Assembly: GCF_050003625.1 (NCBI RefSeq)
Contig: NC_134401.1
Location: 91,738,852 to 91,802,851, forward strand
Direction of reading: 5' to 3'
Source of the DNA: Haematobia irritans
Lineage: Eukaryota; Arthropoda; Insecta; Diptera; Muscidae
DNA length: 64,000 bases
The position numbers and the translations under genes are program-made. The stretch's first letter is position 1. Each line of letters starts with the position of its first letter. Of this stretch, positions 56,963-64,000 are shown piece after piece. The notes under the pieces were generated by a model, which was given only the letters and a program-made list of their open reading frames with translations, did not search any database and was not told where the DNA came from.

Positions 56963-59123
56963 AGCATGCTCGGTTCTAAAGTTTTTGTCTTTACTTTAAA
57001 AATGTTGGTATTGATTCCGAGCCTAAGAAGCAGAGAATACAAATAAGGATACTTTTAGTACACAATTTTCTTTTAAATTTGGGTGTTGTGTACTTGCTTC
57101 TAGGAAGCAAATTTTAATTTTTCGTTTTTTCTGCTTGTTTTCTTCATATGCTATCAAAGTCCTTTAAAAACGAGTTAACTTTATTTTCTAGATTCAGACT
57201 CGACTTTCAGTAGAAATTATACGTCTTTAAAATAAAGTGTTGAAAAACATACTTGAACCATTTTTTTTTCATTGTAATCAAGATGCAAACAGACAACAAA
57301 TTTAAAGACAATTTCATTAATTTTAAAGAATTTTCTGAATTATTAATTAAGTCAAGTTGACCATAGCCCAAAAATGATTTCTTTCATGTTATGATACCCA
57401 TATTTAAGTCAAATCACTTAATTATAAGGGCAATACGACTTCATTGAAAAGTTTATCGACTTTTGGACAAGAAAAAAAAAAACTTTATATTAGAGAAATG
57501 CGTCTTCTATGCCAAGCAAAATTTGCATTCGTATTTTAACCCTTTCAACCCCGAATTTTTTTAGGTATCGCTAAAATTTTTCTTTTACTTTTAATCATGT
57601 TGAAGTCATGTAAGAAGCGTCTAGCCAAAATTTCGGATCGCCACGCCGTTTTGTTAAGGCGGTAGAGAATGTTGCCTGTGGGCAACTTTGGGCAATTGTG
57701 ACTACAAAATTGTTTGTTCTGTAATGATAGACGTATTACGTTTTATTGGATTTTTGTTAAAGGTTTTTGTTATTTTACAGTAAATATACGCTCATACTCG
57801 CGCATGCTCACACATTAACAACGTTTATGCCTCACGCATTCGCACGATTCACGACAATTTTCGAAATTCACGGCAAATTTTGTGATTCACGAATATTTTC
57901 GGAAAACGACAATTTTTGTGGCTCCATAAAATTCTCGTAATTCACGAAATTTCTCGTGACTCACGCTATTGAAATCTTAAGCGTGATTAAATAAGTAAAG
58001 GTGATTAAAATCGGTCAGCTTGAATTTAATCGTGAACGTGAATTTGTTCGTGATTGTGACTTGTTGTGTCTCTGTTTTACCGTGAGTGTGTATTTTATAG
58101 TAAACATGAATTTTATCGCAAACGCGAATTTTATCTTGAGCGTGAGTTGGATCGTGAGCATGAGTTGGGTCGTGAAAGTGAATTTTTATCGGGAGCGTGA
58201 TTTCGGAGAAATTTTACTCACTCACAATCACGAACACAATTTGATTTGTACTCACGCTCACGCGCCACACATTTTTGTTTAATCCCATTCCCGCACATTC
58301 ACGAGATTTCGTTTAAATTTCATTCACGACTTCGCTTGAATCACGCGTGTCTCACGAAAATGTTGTTTTGTTTTTTGTTTTGTTTTGAAACCATGTCAAT
58401 TTAAAGTGGCAGTGTAAAAAACCAAAGTATTCTAATGCGACAATATTCGTACTAATCCACTAGTATGTTGCCAAGAATTTCGATATCTATGGTTTCCTCC
58501 CTTTTTACGATTCCTTCCATATTCCCCCCTGATATGTAGATATGTTTTCCTCATCATCGCCGCATTTCTCGTCACTGGGACATCTCAATCGAAGTTCAAA
58601 ATTTGTTCAAAATCATTGTTTTTTAAACCTTTTTTTCCAGATCTTATGTCCAAAAATATGTAATTTTATTACCACAATTGCCCAAAGTTGCCCACAGGCA
58701 ACTTTTCAATTTTAAAAATTTCTCATCTGTTGTTTTTTTGCAATTCTAAGATTTTACTTCCAGAAATATTTTATTTGACATGTACTACAACAGATTTAAT
58801 AAAAACTTTCAACATTTTAGTTGTAATTTTTGAAAAAAGTCACATGTATAAAATTTTTGCTTTAAATTCCCAAATATTTTTTTCTGGAGACACGTGCGTA
58901 TTAATGAAAAAATTTTTGGTAATTGGTAGCCAAATTAGCTAATTTTTCATTCAACTTGAAAAAAACGCTTGTAGCTTTCGATACTGTTACAGTTTTATGA
59001 ACAAAAACAAAAACAACGCTGACAGTGAGTCTCAAAACACAAAAAGTTGCCCACAGGCAACTTTAGGGTCGAAAGGGTTAAAGACATTAAATCTTTGACC
59101 TCACGACAATATTTTTTTCAGTG
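56963..59123 (+). mobile_element. CACTG-ended element interrupted by a TTAA element
   Basis: Left end lacks CACTGAAAA and starts at GCATGCTCGGTTCTAAAG; the right end TTTTTTTCAGTG is followed by TA. The interior matches 6,416-7,038 until GCATTCGTATTTTAA, where 1,538 bp are inserted. It resumes TTAAAGACATTAAATC. Confidence 0.85.
57540..59077. mobile_element. piggyBac-like non-autonomous element (1,538 bp)
   Basis: Flanked on both sides by TTAA (57,536-57,539 and 59,078-59,081), with a single TTAA-compatible site in sibling copies (GTATTTTAAGGACATG). Ends CCCTTTCAACCC and GGGTCGAAAGGG are inverted repeats starting with CCC, as in piggyBac. The hairpin TTGCCTGTGGGCAA occurs near the left end (57,675-57,690), with inverted copies at 58,690 and 59,047. 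The interior 57,780-58,340 is dominated by TCACGAAATTT / CGTGAATTT phrases that switch strand midway. No transposase. Confidence 0.92.
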
Positions 59124-59477
59124 TAGACAGTTACGAATATTGTTTCTATAGAGGTAAAATGGTGAAACATCGATTTATAAATGGTCTTTCAGTTATGGAC
59201 ATTGAGGCCATTAATTTAATGTAAAAAATTTCTAGTGGCTTTGATGAAACAAACTTTCTCCCAAAAGACCGGCTCAGATGTCAAAATTTCTACGACTCCG
59301 ACTCCTGCTCCGACTCTACAGCCCTGGTGGAGAGTACACAAGATTCAGCATGACCAAACTCTCGACCATATTTACTTGTTTTTCGTTTGAAATACGAAGG
59401 AAAGATCTTGTTCGATATACAGGAACAGGGAATTAAAATCAAAATTTAACTCAAAATATATTTAGATTTTTTTTTAT
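59124..59477. other. Spacer with a lone hAT end
   Basis: At 59,280-59,327, CTACGACTCCGACTCCTGC followed by TACAGCCCTG is the right end of the 49,504-53,106 type element. No left end is visible nearby. GGTGGAGAGTACACAAGATTC and TTTACTTGTTTTTC after it resemble a family A end. Confidence 0.6.
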
Positions 59478-59483
59478 TTTATT
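59478..59483 (-). promoter_or_regulatory. Polyadenylation signal AATAAA for the DUF1091-type gene
   Basis: AATAAA on the minus strand about 55 bases after the stop codon, with A-rich sequence following. Confidence 0.6.
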
Positions 59484-59536
59484 CATCACGACATCAACAG
59501 ATTATGATATGCAATACAAGTATATTCAAGTTATTT

Positions 59537-60220
59537 TTATGCTCTAGAAACAGTTCTTCCATCTAGAATAAATCTTAAGCACATTTTTTTATTTTCATAT
59601 ACAGTCAAAGAATAATTAAATTTTAATAGCGGGGCATAAGGCGGGAGAAATTTCTCATCAGCGCTATAGTTGGATAGGGTATACGGAAAATTCTGTAAAT
59701 GTAAAAAAAATAAGAATATTATTCTAATCGCCATACCAGAAAAAATTTACTCACCGCCTTTACGGGGCAACTATAGGGCAAATTACTCGTACGCCTGGTC
59801 TCTTTCATTAAAGATTTTAAGAGCGGTACCGTGTCCGTTGCACTCAAAAATCTACATACGGCTATCTTCAAATCTAAAAATTTTAAAGCTGCCCTACCCG
59901 ACCCCGGCATAGTAAAAATTTGGAAATTTATTTCAGAGTTTTCACTCAATTCTCGGGCAAATGTGAAATTAACATTGAAGGCATATTTGCTGAAGCCCAT
60001 CTCTATTACTGTACACTCGAACATTTTTACAATGGCATCATCCTTCACGCAGGTAATTTTATCGACAACAAGTTTGAAACGCCTTTCAGCAGCCTAGATT
60101 TAGTTGATGACAACATTGAGAACAAGCCAATTCTTTGGCCAATCTTTTGCCACTTACCTCTGGTGTGAATTTCAAATTTTGTAATGCCAATAGGCAAAAT
60201 AAATATTTGTCCAATGCCAT
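59537..60220 (-). CDS. DUF1091-family secreted protein, three exons, apparently intact
   Basis: Predicted CDS on the minus strand is join(60220..60158, 60093..59755, 59692..59537): 63 + 339 + 156 nt, giving 185 residues and a TAA stop. Introns of 64 and 62 nt start GTAAGT and GTGAGT and end CTAG and ACAG; both are phase 0. Exon 1 encodes a short hydrophobic leader (MALDKYLFCLLAL), likely a signal peptide. Exon 2 has KLVVDKITC, MFECTV, LDLKIAVCRFLS and NLPYSCPVKA, with four cysteines placed as in DUF1091 proteins. Exon 3 has NFPYTLSNYS, FLPPYAPLLKFNYS and a C-terminal FILDGRTVSR. DUF1091 proteins are expanded in flies and include CheB/CheB-related proteins with an MD-2-like lipid-binding fold; ligand and tissue cannot be told here. 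The ATG has A/G-rich context and +4 G. It is the only convincing host gene in the window. The family call is from recalled motif pattern, not a search. Confidence 0.85.
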
Positions 60221-60361
60221 ATCACTTTTCCGCTACAAATATGCTTCCAAATGCTTTGAAAGCTGAATAACATCGAAACTGTACAGGAAATTTTTGTTTC
60301 GCATGGGGTATAGCAAAATGGAGATTTAATAGGTAATTATTTTAATGATATTTACCGCATA

Positions 60362-60556
60362 CACCTAGACATCACTTTGCGTCGTTTCGTTTTGCGTTGT
60401 TTCGAAGTTGCGTCGCTGCTGAATTAGTACTAGTTTTCACTTTGCGTCGTTAGATTTTCGAAATAGCGTTGTTATCTGTCTTCAATCTTTGCATCTCAAT
60501 CTCATAATTCACTTTGCGTCGTGGTTTTATCTGCGATGTAAAGCGAGGTCTAGGTG
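60362..60556. mobile_element. 195-bp TA-flanked MITE upstream of the DUF1091-type gene
   Basis: Ends CACCTAGAC / GTCTAGGTG between TA dinucleotides (60,360-60,361 and 60,557-60,558). The interior repeats CACTTTGCGTCGT three times plus related CGTTTTGCGTTG-type phrases. It lies about 140 bp upstream of the start codon, in the probable promoter region. Confidence 0.8.
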
Positions 60557-60577
60557 TATTTAATAATGTATGGATAT

Positions 60578-61069
60578 TTATACCCAGCGCAACACTGTGG
60601 AACAGGGTATTATAAGTTAGTGCATATGTTTGCAACACCCAGAAGGAGACGAGATAGACACATGGTGTATTTGGCAATAATGCTCAGGGTGGGTCCCTGA
60701 GTCGATCTAGCCATTTTCGTCCGTCTGTCAGTGAACACATTTTTGTGATCAAAGTCTAGGTCGCAGTTCAAGTCCAATCGCCTTCAAATTTGGCACAAGT
60801 TCCTGTTTTGGGTCAGAATATAACCCCATTGATTTTGGAAGAAATCGGTTCAGATTTAGATATAGCTCCCATATATCTTTCGCCGATATGCACTTATATA
60901 GACCTAGAAGCCAGAGTTTTGCCCTGATTTGCTTGAAATTTTGCACAAACATAACACTTGGTCGTACAGTCAAGTGTGCAAAATTTGATTGAAAACGGTT
61001 CAGATTTAGATATAGCTCCCATATATATCTTTCGCCCGATATGGACCCAGAAACCAGAGTTTTACCCTA
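60578..61069 (+). mobile_element. Family D hairpin, leader and array, left part
   Basis: Diverged hairpin TATACCCAGCGCAACACTGTGG, leader TTGCAACACCCAGAAGGAG and CCGTCTGTCAGTG, then units with TATAGCTCCC boxes at 60,861 and 61,011 (150 bp apart). Interrupted at ACCCTA and resumed at 62,384. Confidence 0.85.
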
Positions 61070-62383
61070 AAGGGTGTTACGGTCAAAATTTGGTCAATAT
61101 AAACTTGACGTATTTCTTTCAATTTTGCATTTAAAAAAACTGAACACCCCTCATTTTGAAGGTGTGTATGTGTAGAATGTTGCTCCTATTTTGATTTTGG
61201 AATTCACTTTTCAGTTGTCAAAATGCCGTCCAAGCAAGAAGAGCAGCGTATCAAAATTTTGCTCGCGCATCGCGAAAATCCGAGCTACCCGCACGCAAAG
61301 TTGGCAAAATCGCTAAAAGTTGCCAAATCAACTGTTACAAATGTAATTAAAGTGTTTGGGGAACGTTTGTCGACAGCCAGGAAGTCTGGATCGGGGGGAA
61401 ATCGAAAACCGGAAGCCGCTGAGACGACAAAGAGAGTTGCGGGTAGCTTCAAGCGAAACCCTAACCTCTCTCTCCGAGATGCCGCAAATAAGCTGGGTGT
61501 ATCGTCTACAACCGTGCATCGAGCCAAAAACCGGACCGGACTATCGACCTACAAGAAGGTAGTGACTCCAAATCGCGATGATAAACAAAATACGACGGCC
61601 AAAGCGCGATCCCGGAGACTGTACACGACGATGCTGACGAAGTTTGATCGCGTGGTAATGGACGACGAAACCTACGTCAAAGCCGACTACAAGCAGCTTC
61701 CGGGACCGGAGTTTTATACGGCAAAAGGAAGGGGAAAGGTAGCAGATATTTTCAAGCACAAATAAAACTGTCAAAGTTCGCAAAGAAATATCTGGTTTGG
61801 CAAGCCATCTGTACCTGTGGCTTGAAAAGCAGCATTTTCATAGCATTCCGGGCATTTTCATAGCTTCAACCAAGAAATTTACGTGAAAGAGTGTTTGAAT
61901 AAACGTCTGCTGCCTTTCCTGAAAAAAAACACGGTTGTTCCGTACTGTTTTGGCCGGATTTGGCATCTTGCCATTACGGTAAAAAGGCCATGGAGTGGTA
62001 CGCCGCCAACAACGTGCAGGTGGTTCCCAAGGACAAGAACCCTCCCAACACGCCAGAGCTCCGCCCAATTGATAAATACTGGGCTATTGTCAAGCAGAAC
62101 CTAAAGAAGACCAAAAAAACTGCTAAGGACGAGCAGCAGTTCAAGGCAACCTGGCTTTCTGCGGCGAAGAAGGTGGACAAGGTGGCTGTACAAAATCTGA
62201 TGGCAGGTGTCAAGCGTGAGGCCCGGCAATTCGGATTTGGAAAAGCGAAAGCCTAACTGAATATTTTTGCTGAATTTTATACTAATTGAACTTGAAAAAG
62301 AAATTTAATTTGATTTTTTAAATAAACGATTTCACCGATTTACACGCGTTTTCCCTTGACCAAATTTTGACCGTATCACCCTT
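61070..62383 (+). mobile_element. D,D37-type mariner-like (ITm) transposon, 1,314 bp
   Basis: Inverted termini AAGGGTGTTACGGTCAAAAT and ATTTTGACCGTATCACCCTT between TA dinucleotides (61,068-61,069; 62,384-62,385). The empty site in D reads ACCCTGATTTGCTTG (60,914). It carries one decayed transposase gene listed separately. Confidence 0.93.
61223..62256 (+). pseudogene. D,D37 mariner-like transposase, frameshifted
   Basis: ATG at 61,223 opens 180 codons: an N-terminal helix-turn-helix (KLAKSLKVAKSTVTNVI), a second one (LSLRDAANKLGVSSTTVHRA), and the first catalytic motif VVMDDETYVKADYKQLPG. The frame breaks near 61,765 and again before VLFWPDLASCHYGKKAMEW, with the second Asp in WPDLASCHY. 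Exactly 37 residues lie between this Asp and the D of ELRPIDKYWA, matching the spacing of the DD37E (ITmD37E) group, though the last acidic residue is D and not E here. It ends FGFGKAKA then TAA at 62,254-62,256. At least two frameshifts make it inactive. The frame is G+C-richer than its surroundings, suggesting recent arrival. Confidence 0.9.
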
Positions 62384-62816
62384 TAATTTGCTTGAAATTT
62401 TGAACAAGAAGAACAATTAGTACTATAGTCAAAAGTGCCAAATTTGATTGAAATCGGTTCAGATTTAGATATAGCTCCCATGTATATCTTTCGTCCGACT
62501 TTCCGTCATATGACAACAGAGGTCAAAGTTGTTCTCCGATTTACGTGACATTTTGCACAGGGAGTAGAATTAAAATACTAAGTGGTTGAAATCGGTTCAG
62601 ATTTTGATATAGCTTCCATATATATGATTTTCCGATATAGGCAAAAATGGCCAAAATACCCACATTTTCCTTATAAAATCGCCACTGCTAAGTCGAAAAC
62701 TTGTAAAAGTGACACAAATTTTTCTTTATTTCTAATACATATTTATCGGCCGATAAATCATAAATACACATTTGCCAAGTTGCCTCAAAATTAGACCAAA
62801 TTTAAATGTTTCCCAT
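62384..62816 (+). mobile_element. Family D array and core, right part
   Basis: Continues the unit broken by the D,D37 element, then the core running to AAATGTTTCCCATATTTTTA. The head is missing because family A starts in this T run. Confidence 0.85.
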
Positions 62817-63905
62817 ATTTTTATACCCTCCACCATAGGATGTGGGGTATATTAACTTTGTCATTCCGTTTGTAACGCATCGAAGTATTGCTCTAAGACC
62901 CCATAAAGTATATATATTCTCGGTCGAGGTGAAATTCTGAGTCGATCTAAGCATGTCCGTCCGTCACGCTAACTTCCGAACGAAACAAGCTATCGACTTG
63001 AAACTTGGCACAAGTAGTTGTTATTGATGTAAGTCGGATGGTATTGCAAATGGGCCCTATCGGTCCACTTTTACGTATAGCCCCCATATAAACGGACCCC
63101 CAGATTTGGCTTGCGAAGCCTCTAAGAGAAGCATATTTCATCCGATGCGGCTGAAATTTGGTACATGGTGTTGATATATGGTCTGTAACAACCATGCAAA
63201 AATTGGTATGCATTAGTCCATAATTATATATAGCGCCCATATAAACCGATCTTCAGATTTGGCTTGCGGAGCCTCAAAGAGAAGCAAATTTCATCCGATC
63301 CGGTTGAAATTTGGAGCATGGGGTTAGTATATGGTCTCTAACAACCATGCCAGAATTGGTCCACATCGGTGCATAATTATATATAGCCCCCATATAAAGC
63401 GTTCCCCAGATTTGACCTCTTGGAGCAGCAAAACTCATCCGATCCGGTTCAAATTTGGAACGTGGTGTTAGTATATGGCCGCTAACAACCATACCAATAT
63501 TGGTCCATATCTATAGTTAGGTTAAAGTGGCCGCCCGATTAAGTTTCAGACTCACTTAGACTATTCAGTCCATTGTTATATATAGCCGATCCCCAATCAC
63601 ACAGAAATTGATCCATACCGGTTCATAATCATGATTGCCTCTCGAGCCAAAACTAATCTACAAAAATTTTATTTATATAGAAAATTTTATCAAATGTTTA
63701 TTTCTATAGAATATTTTGTCAAAATTTTATTTCTATAGAAAATTTTGTTAAAATTTTATTTCTATAGAAAATTAGGTTTCATTTCTATAGAACTTTTTTC
63801 AAAATCTTATTTCTACAGTAAATTTTGTCATAGTTTTATTTCGATATTAAATTTTGTCAAAATTTTATTTCTATTGTCAAACAGAATTATATACGTATTT
63901 AATCG
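62817..63905 (+). mobile_element. Family A element, broken by family B at the window end
   Basis: Hairpin ACCCTCCACCATAGGATG, leader ATGTCCGTCCGTC, about three units, the phrase GAGCCAAAACTAATCTAC and a 29-bp block (63,660-63,875). It continues GTCAAACAGAATTATATACG and stops in TCGGTCTTTTT; the intact continuation is TCTTTTTTGATTTAAT at 1,695-1,710. Confidence 0.85.
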
Positions 63906-64000
63906 GTCTTTTTATACCCACCACCATAGAATGGTGACGGGGGTATAATAAGTTTGTCATTCCGTTTGTAACGCATCGAAATATCGATTTCCGACTATAT
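63906..64000 (+). mobile_element. Family B hairpin and leader start, cut by window edge
   Basis: TTTTTATACCCACCACCATAG, then AATGGTGACGGGGGTATAAT and TTTGTCATTCCGTTTGTAAC. The element continues outside the window. Confidence 0.88.

Noticed and set aside
59719..60168. Plus-strand frames over the DUF1091 locus (59,831-60,097; 59,920-60,168)
   Set aside because: They overlap the minus-strand gene, which has matching splice sites, phase-0 exons and the family motif pattern. The plus frames have none of these.
61285..61783. Several antisense frames over the D,D37 transposase
   Set aside because: They are shadows of a G+C-richer coding region; the plus-strand frame carries the helix-turn-helix and catalytic motifs.

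Overview
The window is eukaryotic, repeat-saturated DNA, most consistent with a calyptrate (probably muscid) fly. Three things point there: two Himar1-type irritans-subfamily mariner relics with TA-flanked ACAGGTTGGCTGATAAGTCC ends, an intact three-exon DUF1091-type secreted-protein gene with two ~60-nt introns, and dense dipteran-style non-autonomous elements. The species is not fixed by the sequence.

Almost everything is transposon nested in transposon. The bulk is four sister families, which I label A, B, C and D. Each has a hairpin end (TATACCC..ACCA..TGGT..GGGTATA), a CCGTCCGTCC-rich leader, a tandem array of units that are usually exactly 153 bp, and a far end with a second hairpin close to a terminal CTTGTT. 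The two ends of each family share a family-specific inverted repeat: A ACCCTCCACCAT, B ACCCACCACCAT, C ACCCTAAACCAC, D ACCCTGNACCAC. Insertions fall in T/A runs without a clear target duplication. This suggests rolling-circle (Helentron/DINE-like) elements, but no Rep/helicase gene is present to prove it. A 29-bp A+T-rich minisatellite (AAATTTTATTTCTATAGAAA core) forms about fifteen blocks, partly inside these families.

Layout: 1-7.1 kb holds A/B/C fragments, a mariner relic, a hAT MITE with 8-bp TSD, and a CACTG-ended element. 7.1-8.2 kb is low-repeat with a decayed coding-like stretch. 8.2-9.9 kb is the largest 29-bp block. 10-20 kb holds families E, A, D and C and a hAT-like element with poly-G hairpins. 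20.3-22 kb is a B copy carrying a non-LTR retrotransposon tail. 23.2-30.1 kb is an A copy split by a 5.85-kb TA-flanked element that contains a hAT-like element, itself hit by B, A and a hairpin MITE. 31-33.5 kb includes low-repeat DNA. 33.5-41.8 kb is C/D material with two opposite copies of a ~970-bp TA-flanked element carrying a tRNA-like B box. 43.5-46.2 kb is a D copy hit by a related element with two divergent tRNA-like heads and by a mariner. 46.2-53.8 kb is a four-level nest (D > A > hAT > B). 53.8-57 kb is D split by C. 57-59.1 kb is a CACTG element split by a piggyBac-like TTAA element. 59.5-60.2 kb is the one intact host gene (minus strand). 60.6-64 kb is D hit by a D,D37 mariner-like element and followed by A and B.

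Most long reading frames here are by-products of the 153-bp unit (3 x 51) and are not genes. Coordinates of element ends were set by comparing filled and empty copies inside the window by eye.
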